From positions 1 through 64,000 of the forward strand of contig CANMFQ010000016.1 in the NCBI GenBank assembly GCA_947497145.1: a stretch of DNA of 64,000 bases. Direction: 5' to 3'. Positions 46,345 to 55,416 of this stretch are shown here, in pieces. Positions within the stretch are counted from its first letter, which is position 1; the number at the start of each line of letters is the position of its first letter. The notes under the pieces were generated by a model. It saw nothing but the letters and a program-made list of their open reading frames with translations. It had not been told where the DNA came from and did not search any database. The DNA is from an uncultured Flavobacteriaceae bacterium. Lineage in GTDB: Bacteria > Bacteroidota > Bacteroidia > Flavobacteriales > Flavobacteriaceae. A program made the translations under genes and the position numbers.

Positions 46345-47214
46345 GTGGTTACATCAACAGCACTAGAAATTAAAACTGCCAAGGAGCATACAGTTGCGGC
46401 GGTTAAATTTTCGGCTTCAAATTTCACCAACCAACTCATTGTTATATCTTCTGCCACAGGTGTACTCCAAAAATACTATGCCAATTTTGCCAAATTCTTT
46501 GCCGAAAAAGGTTTTATCGTATACACTTTTGATTATTATGGTATTGGACAATCATCAGCCACCACAAGCGCATTAAAAAAGAATACCTGTAATTTAAAAA
46601 GTTGGGGGCAGAATGACCAAGCTGCGGTAGTTGCTTTTGCAAAAACAGCACATCCTAACGCTTCACTTACCCTAATAACACATAGTATTGGCGGCCAATT
46701 AGTAGGCTTTAACCCCAATTATAAGCTAATTGACAAAGTTATCATGGTAGCCTCACAAACGGGCTATTGGCAGTCATTTCATGGGTTTAATAAGCTAAAA
46801 ATGTGGTGCTTTTGGTTTGTATTAATTCCGCTACTCACTCCTTTGTTTGGCTATTTTCCTGCTAAAAAATTCGGTCTTTTTGAAAACCTACCCAAACACA
46901 TGGCATATGAGTGGGCTTCTTGGGGTAGAAAAAAGAACTATATGATGCATTTTCACACTCCAAACGACTATTTTTTTGAGGCATTACATATTCCCTTTTT
47001 GGTATTGAGTTTTTCTAATGATGCTTATGCTCCTAAAAACACGGTAGACTGGTTAGCCAAGCAATACAAAAATGCCACAATAAACCGCGTACATCATACC
47101 CCAAAAGAGGGTGAAAAACAGCCAAAACATTTTGGTTTTTTTAAAGCTCGTTTTAAAAATCTATTTTGGCATCAAACCCTAAGTTACATTCTTAACAGCA
47201 CGTATAATGGGTGA
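46345..47214 (+). CDS. alpha/beta hydrolase
   Basis: A 289-residue alpha/beta hydrolase (serine aminopeptidase S33-like) starting with GTG at 46345. The nucleophile elbow is LITHSIGGQ (Ser), with an upstream YTFDYYGIGQSS loop. The acid is probably the Asp in SFSNDAYAP and the catalytic His is in the C-terminal third (PKHFGFF). Substrate unknown. It overlaps the next gene by 8 bp, part of a coupled three-gene set up to 48960. Confidence 0.87.
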   Translation: MVTSTALEIKTAKEHTVAAVKFSASNFTNQLIVISSATGVLQKYYANFAKFFAEKGFIVYTFDYYGIGQSSATTSALKKNTCNLKSWGQNDQAAVVAFAKTAHPNASLTLITHSIGGQLVGFNPNYKLIDKVIMVASQTGYWQSFHGFNKLKMWCFWFVLIPLLTPLFGYFPAKKFGLFENLPKHMAYEWASWGRKKNYMMHFHTPNDYFFEALHIPFLVLSFSNDAYAPKNTVDWLAKQYKNATINRVHHTPKEGEKQPKHFGFFKARFKNLFWHQTLSYILNSTYNG

Positions 47215-47728
47215 ATTACTTTTGCACGGCCAAGAAACAGAACGCCTCTATTTTAGAAAGCTAAGCCAGTCTGATTTTGACCATTGGCTTCCCTTTCATG
47301 AAGATAAACGTACGGCTGCATTTTGGCAAGGCTTACCCCAAGACCCTAAAACTGCTTGCAAACAAGATATAGATAGAACACTATACCGCTATGCCAACAA
47401 CCTAGGAGGAAAACAAGCATTGCTACTAAAAGAGAATCACAAATTAATTGGATTAGCTGGGCTATTAGTTCAAGAGGTAGATGGACAACGGGAACTAGAA
47501 ATTGCCTATTCTTTACTACCAGCTTATTGGGGTAAGGGATATGCTACCGAAGCGGCGAAACAATGTAAAACCTACGCCACATCAAAAAAACTAGCCAAAT
47601 CCTTAATATCAATTATCCATATTGATAATATTCCATCACAAAAAGTAGCTCTTAATAATGATATGAAAGCAGATACCCTTACAACTTACCACGGCAATCC
47701 GGTTCAACTATATAGAATACACTTATGA
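47207..47728 (+). CDS. GNAT-family acetyltransferase (RimJ/RimL type)
   Basis: A 173-residue GNAT N-acetyltransferase. The ETERLYFRKLSQSDFD opening, the LLPAYWGKGYATEAAKQC acetyl-CoA loop (variant of Q/RxxGxG/A) and the IDNIPSQKVALNNDM motif identify the RimJ/RimL branch. Target unknown. The genes on both sides overlap it (8 bp and 4 bp), so its translation is coupled. Confidence 0.87.
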   Translation: MGELLLHGQETERLYFRKLSQSDFDHWLPFHEDKRTAAFWQGLPQDPKTACKQDIDRTLYRYANNLGGKQALLLKENHKLIGLAGLLVQEVDGQRELEIAYSLLPAYWGKGYATEAAKQCKTYATSKKLAKSLISIIHIDNIPSQKVALNNDMKADTLTTYHGNPVQLYRIHL

Positions 47729-48960
47729 ATACCTCACATTTAGTCATATTCACGGACAATAACTCTAATAAAGAAAAACTAATACAGCAGTTTTTAAAAG
47801 GTCGATTTCCTGAAGAATTATCCTTTTTAAACCATCTTAAAGGCGTCTTATTTTCTAAACTGGCTTTAGAAAAAATAATGGATGAAGAAGACCGCCACGG
47901 TATTCGCATAATAGCTAAAGAACGCTCACAGCCCCTAAGAACCCTTTCTAGTGGTGAACAAAAAAAGGCATTATTATCACACTTACTTCAAGAAAACCCC
48001 GATTTCATACTACTAGACAATCCGTTTGACAATTTAGACACGAGCTCTCAGGCGTCGTTAACTACAACTTTACAAGAGCGCTCAAAGCAAACGTTATTTA
48101 TTCAAATTATAAGTCGTAAAACTGATGCATTACCTTTTATAAAGCATTTCGCGTATTTAAATAACGATACACTATCATTTGCTACCGATATAGCAAAACT
48201 ATTTCCCGCTTCCGACACAGCATTGTTTAAAGGAACCATTCCTCCTCCCCTTAACACCATAGCGTTTGACCAAGACACCCTTATTCATTTCAATGATGTA
48301 AGCGTGAGTTTTGGCGACAAAACCGTTATCAAGCACCTGCAATGGAAAATAAAAAAAGGAGCATTCTGGCAGCTCATAGGCAAAAACGGCAGTGGTAAAA
48401 CAACGATCTTATCGATGATTACTGGTGACAACCCTAAAGGTTATGGGCAAGAGTTCTATCTTTTTGGTAAAAAGAAAGGTAGCGGTGAAAGTATATGGGA
48501 CATCAAGAAAAAAATTGGTTACTATACCCCTTCAATGACCGACAAGTTTACCGGCTATCACACGGTAGAAAATATGCTAATTTCTGGTTTAAACGATTCT
48601 ATTGGACTGTATACCAAACCTACAGAAACCCAGTTGCGCTATGTAAAATCATGGTTGCTACTGCTTGATTTTTGGGATATTAAAGACAGACTATTTCATG
48701 ATTTAACCATTGGTCAACAACGCCTAATAATGACCACCAGAGCAATGATTAAACACCCACTGCTATTAATTTTAGATGAACCTACGGCTGGTCTTGATGA
48801 TGCATCCGCACAGCTTCTGGTGACTTTAGTAAATAAAATTGCTAAAGAAAGTAAAACTGCTACCGTTTTTGTATCGCACAGAAAAGAACCCGGTTTGAAT
48901 CCTGATAACATCTATGAACTAGAAGTAACACCAGATGGTTCTATAGGGTATGTACGGTAA
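47725..48960 (+). CDS. tandem ABC ATPase without permease (ModF-like)
   Basis: A 411-residue protein with two ABC ATPase domains in one chain. The first (about 1-180) has a signature LSSGEQKKA and Walker B FILLDNPFDNLD but no recognisable Walker A, so it probably cannot bind ATP normally. The second is complete: GKNGSGKTTI, signature LTIGQQRL (a variant with Ile-Gly-Gln), and LLILDEPTAGLD. There are no membrane helices, and no permease is adjacent, so it is more like ModF/PhnL-type or regulatory soluble ABC proteins. Confidence 0.85.
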   Translation: MNTSHLVIFTDNNSNKEKLIQQFLKGRFPEELSFLNHLKGVLFSKLALEKIMDEEDRHGIRIIAKERSQPLRTLSSGEQKKALLSHLLQENPDFILLDNPFDNLDTSSQASLTTTLQERSKQTLFIQIISRKTDALPFIKHFAYLNNDTLSFATDIAKLFPASDTALFKGTIPPPLNTIAFDQDTLIHFNDVSVSFGDKTVIKHLQWKIKKGAFWQLIGKNGSGKTTILSMITGDNPKGYGQEFYLFGKKKGSGESIWDIKKKIGYYTPSMTDKFTGYHTVENMLISGLNDSIGLYTKPTETQLRYVKSWLLLLDFWDIKDRLFHDLTIGQQRLIMTTRAMIKHPLLLILDEPTAGLDDASAQLLVTLVNKIAKESKTATVFVSHRKEPGLNPDNIYELEVTPDGSIGYVR

Positions 48961-49016
48961 CAGAAGATTAATTCAAAAAAATCAACCTATAACTCTCCAC
49001 CAAATAACTTAAAAAA

Positions 49017-49044
49017 AGAGAGCCATTCTTGTGAATGGCTCTCT
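49017..49044 (-). terminator. terminator after secDF (minus strand)
   Basis: A 12-bp perfect stem, AGAGAGCCATTC / GAATGGCTCTCT, with a 4-base loop. On the minus strand it is followed by seven Ts, so it serves secDF. On the plus strand the tail is weak. Confidence 0.88.
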
Positions 49045-49070
49045 TCATATAGGAGTTTTAGTTGTAATTT

Positions 49071-52055
49071 CTATTCCTCTTTTTTATCGCCCTGTACACT
49101 TTTCTTTAAAAAGTCGAACATAACAGGTGTAGCAATAAATAATGATGAGTAGGTACCTACAATAATACCAATAATCATAGCAAACATAAATCCTCTTAGT
49201 GATTCACCACCAAAAACAAAAATAGCTAAAAGCACTACCAATGTGGTTAACGAGGTATTTAAGGTTCTACTTAATGTACTGTTTAAGGCAAGATTTACAT
49301 TCTCACCGCCTCGCCAGCCTTTCTCACCAATAATCTCACGAATACGGTCAAAAACTACCACGGTATCATTCAATGAATACCCAATAACGGTAAGGATGGC
49401 TGCAATAAATGCTTGGTCTATTTCCATATTGAACGGCATGATTGTTCCAAAGATAGAGAAGATACCCAATACAATTAAAACATCATGGAATACCGCAGCT
49501 ACAGCACCCAAAGAGAACTGCCATTTACGGAAACGTAATAGAATATATAAGAATACTACTGCTAATGAACCAATAATAGCTAAAAAGGCGTTCTTTTTAA
49601 TATCATCTGCAATGGTAGGACCAACTTTTACAGACTGCATAATACCTATAGCTTTATCACCGCTACCTACAATAAAATCATCTTTACTGGTTCCTGCTGG
49701 CAAATATTTTAGCAATGCATCATACAATTTATCTTGAATTTCAGTATCAACTTCTATACCTTCAACATCCACTTTGTATGGTGTAGTAATTTTAATTTGA
49801 TTAGACTCTCCAAAGGTCTTTACCTGTGTTCCGTTACCAAAAACAGCCGCATCATTTAATTCAGAAGCAATTTCAGAAGGATTAACAGCCTTTTCAAAAC
49901 GTACCTGATATGATCTACCTCCAATGAAATCAACACCCTGTTGTAAACCTGTTGTCAATAAAGAAAATAAACCAACAGCTACTAACACTAAGGATATGAT
50001 ATATGCGATCTTTCTTTTTCCTAAGAAATTAATATTAATGTTCTGGAACAAATTTTTCGTTAAGCTTGTTGTGAAATCTAATCTTCTATTTTTTCCTTCT
50101 AAATACCAATCTACTAATAATCGTGTGATAAAAATAGCCGTAAATAATGAGGTAAGAATACCAATTAATAAGGTAGTTGCAAAACCTTTAATAGGTCCTG
50201 AACCAAAGACAAATAATATCAAAGCAGTAAGACCCGTTGTTACGTTGGCATCTAAAATAGATGAAAGCGCATTACTAAATCCGTCTGCAATAGCCTTGCT
50301 TTTACCTTTACCCTTCTTTAATTCTTCTTTAATACGTTCAAAAATAAGTACGTTCGCATCAACCGACATACCTATTGTTAAAACAATACCGGCAATACCA
50401 GGAAGCGTTAAAACGGCATCGATACTAGTCAGTACGCCAAAGATTAAGAGAATGTTTAACAACAATGCAATATCTGCAAACAAACCAGCTTTACCATAGT
50501 AAAACACCATCCATACCAATACGATCAACATCGCAATAACAAATGACATTAAACCACTATCAATAGCTTCTTGCCCTAATGAAGGCCCCACTATTTCTGA
50601 TTGAATAATTTCAGCTCTTGCAGGTAATTTACCAGCACGTAGTACATTGGCAATATCCTTAGTTTCATTAATGGTAAAGGTACCTGTAATTTCGGTTCCG
50701 CCGCCTGAAATACCACCTACTACAGAACAACCTGGAGCGGTGTATACCTTGTTATCAAGAACAACAGCAATACCTGTGTTATTTAAATTAGCATCGCTTG
50801 TTAATTTTTGCCATTCTTTTGAACCTTTTGAGTTCATACTCATGGTGATTGCTGGCTTACCAAACTGATCAAAAGTATCTCTCGCATCACTAACCACATC
50901 ACCACTCATTCTTGGCTTGCCATCTCTATTTGATTTCAACGCATACAAATCTACAAGCTCTACATCTTCAGTAGCAGGGCGCTCCCATACAAATTTCACG
51001 AACTGAATATCAGCGGGCAACAAACGTCTAATTTCTGGCATTCTCAAATACTTGCCAATAATAGCCGTATCCTTAACAGCTGCTCTAAACATGGCATAAC
51101 TACCAGGGTTTGGAGGTAATAATTTTTCGTATAACGGATTTACCTGATTTTCAAGATCTAAAGAATCGGCAGCTACATCAGATAGTAATGAATCTAATTC
51201 TGATTCTTCTTTTACTGGCTTCTCCGCCTTTTCAGGCATATCAATCAAGGTTTTTAACTTCTCATTCGCTTGAATCAAAAAGGTACTAAAACTAGGATTG
51301 TTTTGCTCATAGGTTTCCCAGAACTCCAGTTGTGCTGTTTGTGATACCAATTCTAAAGCTCGCTTAACGTCTTTTGCTCCTGGCAACTCAATAAGTACAC
51401 GACCAGAATCACCTAAACGCTGAATATTTGGCTGAGTAACACCAAAGCCATCAATACGTTCACGTAATACTTCAAAAGCAGATACGATAGCATCATCAAT
51501 TTTTCTTCTGATAATAGGCTTAACCACATCATCACTAGCATTCAAATCTTTGATATCCTCGCTTAAAGTTTTTGTAAAAAATACATCAGGAGAAGCTAAG
51601 CGCGTATCTCCTTTAATATTATCCCAAGCTTCAAAAAACAAATCGATATAGGTATCGTCACTACTCTTAGAAAGCTCATCAGCATCAGCCAAAGCCTTAT
51701 TAAAAACAGGATTTTTAGTATTATCTGCTAATCCTTTTAAAATATCTTTAATAGAAATTTGAAGGGTTACGTTGATACCACCTTCAAGGTCAAGCCCCTT
51801 GTTTAGCTGCTTTTTCTTGGCATCATTGTAGGTTGTGTAGCCAAATTGTTTTTGCTTGCCAATTGAATCTAAATAGATGGCCGCTACTGAGTCTCGTTTA
51901 TCCGAAGCCTTTGGTTCTGAATCTGAAATTTTACTAACAGCATACTCTTCGGCAGCTTTTTCAACCTTGTTGGTAATAAAAGTAAAAGATAGTTGGTAAA
52001 TACTAACTAACCCAAACAAGAAAGCAAAAAGCTTTATTAGTCCTTTATTTTGCAT
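49071..52055 (-). CDS. secDF: SecDF fusion, protein export accessory protein
   Basis: A 994-residue fusion of SecD (about 1-640) and SecF (about 660-994), as in Bacteroidota. SecDF uses the proton-motive force to pull proteins across the inner membrane on the periplasmic side. The SecD part has GLDLEGGINVTLQ, the periplasmic P1 domain (ERIDGFGVTQPNIQRLG), and the GIVLTIGMSVDANVLIFERI helix. The SecF part has GVDFIGGRSYQVRF and TVIGYSLNDTVVVFDRIRE. A long insert at about 265-345 is rich in Glu/Asp/Leu. A clean promoter lies just upstream. Confidence 0.96.
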   Translation of the reverse strand: MQNKGLIKLFAFLFGLVSIYQLSFTFITNKVEKAAEEYAVSKISDSEPKASDKRDSVAAIYLDSIGKQKQFGYTTYNDAKKKQLNKGLDLEGGINVTLQISIKDILKGLADNTKNPVFNKALADADELSKSSDDTYIDLFFEAWDNIKGDTRLASPDVFFTKTLSEDIKDLNASDDVVKPIIRRKIDDAIVSAFEVLRERIDGFGVTQPNIQRLGDSGRVLIELPGAKDVKRALELVSQTAQLEFWETYEQNNPSFSTFLIQANEKLKTLIDMPEKAEKPVKEESELDSLLSDVAADSLDLENQVNPLYEKLLPPNPGSYAMFRAAVKDTAIIGKYLRMPEIRRLLPADIQFVKFVWERPATEDVELVDLYALKSNRDGKPRMSGDVVSDARDTFDQFGKPAITMSMNSKGSKEWQKLTSDANLNNTGIAVVLDNKVYTAPGCSVVGGISGGGTEITGTFTINETKDIANVLRAGKLPARAEIIQSEIVGPSLGQEAIDSGLMSFVIAMLIVLVWMVFYYGKAGLFADIALLLNILLIFGVLTSIDAVLTLPGIAGIVLTIGMSVDANVLIFERIKEELKKGKGKSKAIADGFSNALSSILDANVTTGLTALILFVFGSGPIKGFATTLLIGILTSLFTAIFITRLLVDWYLEGKNRRLDFTTSLTKNLFQNININFLGKRKIAYIISLVLVAVGLFSLLTTGLQQGVDFIGGRSYQVRFEKAVNPSEIASELNDAAVFGNGTQVKTFGESNQIKITTPYKVDVEGIEVDTEIQDKLYDALLKYLPAGTSKDDFIVGSGDKAIGIMQSVKVGPTIADDIKKNAFLAIIGSLAVVFLYILLRFRKWQFSLGAVAAVFHDVLIVLGIFSIFGTIMPFNMEIDQAFIAAILTVIGYSLNDTVVVFDRIREIIGEKGWRGGENVNLALNSTLSRTLNTSLTTLVVLLAIFVFGGESLRGFMFAMIIGIIVGTYSSLFIATPVMFDFLKKSVQGDKKEE

Positions 52056-52094
52056 CGATTATGTAATTTCTTTGATGATTTTTCTAACAGCCTG

Positions 52095-52126
52095 CAAATA
52101 TATGATTTTCCAGTAGGATTTAACAA
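52095..52126 (-). promoter_or_regulatory. promoter of secDF
   Basis: On the minus strand, TTG (52126-52124) - 21 nt - TATATTTG (52102-52095), matching the Bacteroidota TTG/TAnnTTTG pattern, 40 bp before the ATG. Confidence 0.7.
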
Positions 52127-52154
52127 TTATATTTATAGGAATTAAAAAAACAAG

Positions 52155-52179
52155 AACATCCCGCTTATAACGGGATGTT
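52155..52179. terminator. terminator after mdh
   Basis: A 9-bp stem, AACATCCCG / CGGGATGTT, with T runs on both sides. On the minus strand it follows mdh directly. Confidence 0.8.
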
Positions 52180-52202
52180 TTTTGGTTAATTTATTCGTTG
52201 TA

Positions 52203-53129
52203 TTACACTTCTAATAAGCCATTGGTTTTTGAAACCCCTTCTGCACTCTCTTGCATTTTGGCTTTTTCAGCATCACTTAACGGAATATCTACAATTTGTT
52301 CAATACCATTTTTCCCTAAAATCACAGGAACACCAATACAAATATCATTCAATCCATACTCTCCTTCTAATAGTGTTGAACATGGAAACATTTTTTTCTG
52401 ATCACAAGCAATTGCCTGTACCAAAGCAGAAACTGCGGCTCCAGGAGCATACCAAGCACTTGTACCAAGTAAACCTGTTAAGGTAGCACCACCCACTTTA
52501 GTATCTGCAGCAACCTGTTCTAGTCTTTCGGCAGATAAAAATTCTGAAACACGAATACTATTTCTAGTTGCATGTGATGTTAATGGCACCATACCTTTAT
52601 CACTATGACCGCCAATTACCATTCCATCAATATCAGAAATTGGTGCTTCCATAGCTTCTGCCAATCGGTATTTAAAACGGGCACTATCTAAAGCGCCACC
52701 CATACCTATTATTCTATTTTTAGGCAAACTTGTGGTTTTATGCACTAAATAGGTCATGGTATCCATAGGGTTACTCACCACTATTAAAATAACATTTGGC
52801 GAATGTTGAATAAGGTTTGATGAAACCGTTTTTACAATACCAGCATTGATACCAATCAATTCCTCACGCGTCATTCCTGGTTTTCTAGGAATACCAGAGG
52901 TAATCACCGCTATATCACTACCTGCAGTTTTTGAATAGTCGCCTGTACTTCCTGTAATTTTGGTGTCAAAACCGTTCAAAGAAGCGGTTTGCATTAAATC
53001 CATTGCTTTTCCTTCGGCATAGCCTTCTTTAATATCTACCAACACCACTTCTGATGCGAAATTTTTAATGGCAATGTACTCTGCACAGCTGGCACCAACT
53101 GCTCCTGCTCCTACTACAGTAACTTTCAT
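52203..53129 (-). CDS. mdh: malate dehydrogenase
   Basis: A 308-residue LDH-like malate dehydrogenase of the TCA cycle. The NAD loop VVGAGAVGASCAEY begins the protein. Arg residues in GIPRKPGMTREEL and in LDSARFKYRLAE bind malate, the Asp/His pair lies in VIGGHSDKGMVPL, and VSNPMDTMTYL is typical. It is single-gene, between its own terminator and a promoter at 53167. Confidence 0.95.
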   Translation of the reverse strand: MKVTVVGAGAVGASCAEYIAIKNFASEVVLVDIKEGYAEGKAMDLMQTASLNGFDTKITGSTGDYSKTAGSDIAVITSGIPRKPGMTREELIGINAGIVKTVSSNLIQHSPNVILIVVSNPMDTMTYLVHKTTSLPKNRIIGMGGALDSARFKYRLAEAMEAPISDIDGMVIGGHSDKGMVPLTSHATRNSIRVSEFLSAERLEQVAADTKVGGATLTGLLGTSAWYAPGAAVSALVQAIACDQKKMFPCSTLLEGEYGLNDICIGVPVILGKNGIEQIVDIPLSDAEKAKMQESAEGVSKTNGLLEV

Positions 53130-53538
53130 ATGTATATTTTTTTATTAGGTTGATTCATTCGTCCGCCAAAAATACAAATTCCTTAATGAAAAATATTGAT
53201 GATAGAAACTTAAACCTAAAATATTAAACAAGAAGTAACAATTTTCACTAAAAAAAATGATTTCAACACGATTTTAAACCTAATAAAACCTGTTTTTGGG
53301 CTCTATTTTATAGATAATCTAATTTTAAAAGGTATAAAAACCTCATTATGAATAGATAAAACCAAAAAATATAACAAAAATCAACATTTTCCTCACTCGA
53401 CGAAATGCAACACACACAAGCTAAACATGTATTTCATCGAAGAAAACGCTAACAAACGGTCGTTCATCGAATAGCAACAATAGTAGTTTTATCGTACACG
53501 TTATAGTATCAGTAATACCCCAAACAAAATACCTACTT
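53130..53538. other. 409-bp gene-free stretch with regulatory boxes
   Basis: No gene is seen. It contains the mdh promoter (53167-53174) and, nearer the lipoprotein gene, three ATTTCATCGAA-like boxes (TCATCG at 53434-53439 and 53464-53469, TTATCG at 53489-53494) plus one inverted copy, TCGACGAAATG, at 53397-53407. Confidence 0.5.
53167..53174 (-). promoter_or_regulatory. -7 box of mdh
   Basis: TATTTTTG on the minus strand (53174-53167), 38 bp before the ATG. Confidence 0.5.
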
Positions 53539-53898
53539 ATGAGAAAGTTTCTATCACTCCTAACCATTATGGGAATATTAGTGGTTAGTAATTGTACAAA
53601 AATCGAAGAAAACAATGACCCTGTTATTGGCATTTGGTCAAATGACATTCAAGAGTCGATCAGTGCTAAAACAGAATTCGTCAGAAACGAATGGATATTC
53701 AATGATGCTTACTTAGGTAGGTTTCATCAATACAGAAATCAAAAATTAGAAATCATATCTGATTTCAAATGGAGTAAAGAAGGTGATACATATATTATTT
53801 CGTATCCTGGATTAAAAGACAGAAATGTTGAAAATGCATTACTGGTTGGCGATGAGCTAAAGCTTATAGATGGTGAAATGCTCGCAACAAGAGAATAA
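53539..53898 (+). CDS. small lipoprotein, unknown
   Basis: A 119-residue lipoprotein (lipobox VVSNC, Cys19). The mature part has a GIWSN start and beta-rich sequence reminiscent of small lipocalin-like folds. No catalytic residues stand out, and I do not recognise it further. The region upstream carries the TCATCG/TTATCG boxes also found upstream of the 56-aa membrane protein at 54033-54203. Confidence 0.6.
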   Translation: MRKFLSLLTIMGILVVSNCTKIEENNDPVIGIWSNDIQESISAKTEFVRNEWIFNDAYLGRFHQYRNQKLEIISDFKWSKEGDTYIISYPGLKDRNVENALLVGDELKLIDGEMLATRE

Positions 53899-53992
53899 CT
53901 AGTTATTTAATCTACATTACATATTTAAGCGATTTACCATAGCTAAAAAAAGCTGCTGGTACTAACTTCCTACTTTGTATTTATATAATTAT

Positions 53993-54022
53993 AAAAGCGT
54001 CAAACCCCAATTTGACGCTTTT
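53993..54022. terminator. terminator between lipoprotein gene and small membrane-protein gene
   Basis: A 12-bp perfect stem, AAAAGCGTCAAA / TTTGACGCTTTT, with a 6-base loop and T runs in both directions. It lies between two convergent genes. Confidence 0.87.
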
Positions 54023-54032
54023 TAAGTATCCA

Positions 54033-54203
54033 CTATTGAAAAGCAAAACCTGTAGAAATTCTAAATAAGAAAGCATAAACCACAACTAGGTAGCAGGCTA
54101 TACAAAACCAAGAAAAGAATTTAAAATATGATTTCACATATTTGGTTCCTAAATTTTTAAAGGCTTCAAGGTAAATCTCTTTGATTAATAATACATTTTT
54201 CAT
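54033..54203 (-). CDS. 56-aa membrane protein (short ORF)
   Basis: A short gene on the minus strand: ATG at 54203-54201, stop TAG at 54035-54033. The product has a charged N-terminus (MKNVLLIKEIYLEAFKNLG), one hydrophobic helix of about 23 residues (SWFCIACYLVVVYAFLFR) and ends STGFAFQ. The end resembles a family of tiny flavobacterial membrane proteins that I recall being annotated DUF6747; this is not verified. It is flanked by the terminator at 53993-54022 and the box cluster at 54295-54380. Confidence 0.65.
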   Translation of the reverse strand: MKNVLLIKEIYLEAFKNLGTKYVKSYFKFFSWFCIACYLVVVYAFLFRISTGFAFQ

Positions 54204-54294
54204 GGCGATTTGGGTTTTGGTTGAACATTAAAATCGGAAGTACTTTAAGAAAGCGATACTACTCCAATTGATTTATAATGATACTAGAAAGCTA

Positions 54295-54380
54295 AATTCG
54301 ATGAAATATTGGGCAAATTCGATAAAATGTATCATAACGCCGATAAGATGCACAAATGGGCTAAAAAATCTCCGATAAAA
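54295..54380 (-). promoter_or_regulatory. phased CGATAARATG box cluster upstream of the 56-aa gene
   Basis: Four related boxes: TTCGATGAAAT (CGAT at 54299), TTCGATAAAATG (54320), GCCGATAAGATG (54341), TCCGATAAAAGG (54373). Spacing is 21, 21 and 32 bp, close to two and three turns of DNA. They start about 90 bp upstream of the 54203 ATG, and they read TTTTATCGAA on that gene's strand. A multi-site operator is likely; the regulator is unknown. Confidence 0.55.
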
Positions 54381-54477
54381 GGCCTATTTTTTCAGACAGA
54401 ATACATTTGTATTTTTAAATTTAGGCATAATTAACCCCTTTTTATCAGCATTACGAGTACAAAACAACTGCTGACCG

Positions 54478-55416
54478 CTATTGAATAGTTACTAAAATAA
54501 AAGCGATATAAATCGTAAGAAGCACTAAACCGTCGCGCCAGCCCAAACGTAACCCTTTAGGAATAAACACTAAGGGAAGAATTAAAAAAGAGATACCCAG
54601 CATCCAAAAAATATCATTACTAAGAAGTCCCTCATCTACTACATGTATAGGTGTAATTATTGATGTTATGCCCAATACGGCAAGTAAATTAAAAATATTT
54701 GACCCAATTAAATTACCCAAAGAAATAGCCTTTTCCTTCTTTACAACCGCAATAATAGAAGCCGCTAATTCTGGTATACTGGTTCCTATTGAGACCACCG
54801 TAATACCGATAACCCTATCTGTAACACCAAAAGTAGAAGCCATACCCACAGCACCGTTTATTAATAGTTCAGAACCAGCCCATAAGCCCAATCCGCCTAA
54901 AGCTAAAAACAAAACCGTTTTATACAACGGCAAGGACACCTCAGCCTCGGGCAACTCATCAATAACCGCTGTCTTTTGAAAGCGAAGTATGTATACTAGG
55001 AATGCAACCAAGGCTACCAACATAATAACTCCTTCATATTGTTGAATTTCGCCATCAAAAAAAATGAATCCAAAAAATAATACCGAAGCAAACATCATCA
55101 TAGGCCAATCTGTAGTATAAAAACTCTTGTTTACGTTAATACTACCTAACAACACTGTTACTCCAAGTACCAAACCTATGTTTGCTATATTAGACCCTAC
55201 AACGTTACCAAGTGCCAAATCAGGAAAACCATCTAATGCAGCTTTAATACTCACGATAAGTTCTGGTGCAGAAGTCGCAAAAGAGACCACCGTCATACCA
55301 ATTACAATTTTAGGAATCTCTAATTTGAGTGATAAAGCTACTGCCGCTTTTAAAAGCCAGCTACCACCAATAATTAAAAGAATAAGACCTATGAGTATAA
55401 AAAGGATATTTTGCAT
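54478..55416 (-). CDS. calcium/sodium antiporter (YrbG-like CaCA)
   Basis: A 312-residue inner-membrane protein with ten predicted helices. The CaCA signature occurs twice, as expected for the inverted-repeat fold: VVSFATSAPELIVSIKAA...GNVVGSNIANIGLVLG and VVSIGTSIPELAASIIAV...GNLIGSNIFNLLAVLG. These alpha-repeats bind the cations. The substrate (Ca2+ for Na+ or H+) is a family assignment. The -7 box TATATTTG (minus strand) is 14 bp before the ATG. Confidence 0.92.
   Translation of the reverse strand: MQNILFILIGLILLIIGGSWLLKAAVALSLKLEIPKIVIGMTVVSFATSAPELIVSIKAALDGFPDLALGNVVGSNIANIGLVLGVTVLLGSINVNKSFYTTDWPMMMFASVLFFGFIFFDGEIQQYEGVIMLVALVAFLVYILRFQKTAVIDELPEAEVSLPLYKTVLFLALGGLGLWAGSELLINGAVGMASTFGVTDRVIGITVVSIGTSIPELAASIIAVVKKEKAISLGNLIGSNIFNLLAVLGITSIITPIHVVDEGLLSNDIFWMLGISFLILPLVFIPKGLRLGWRDGLVLLTIYIAFILVTIQ

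Noticed and set aside
49243-50499. Plus-strand open frames across secDF
   Set aside because: They are antisense shadows of a full-length secDF with strong family motifs.
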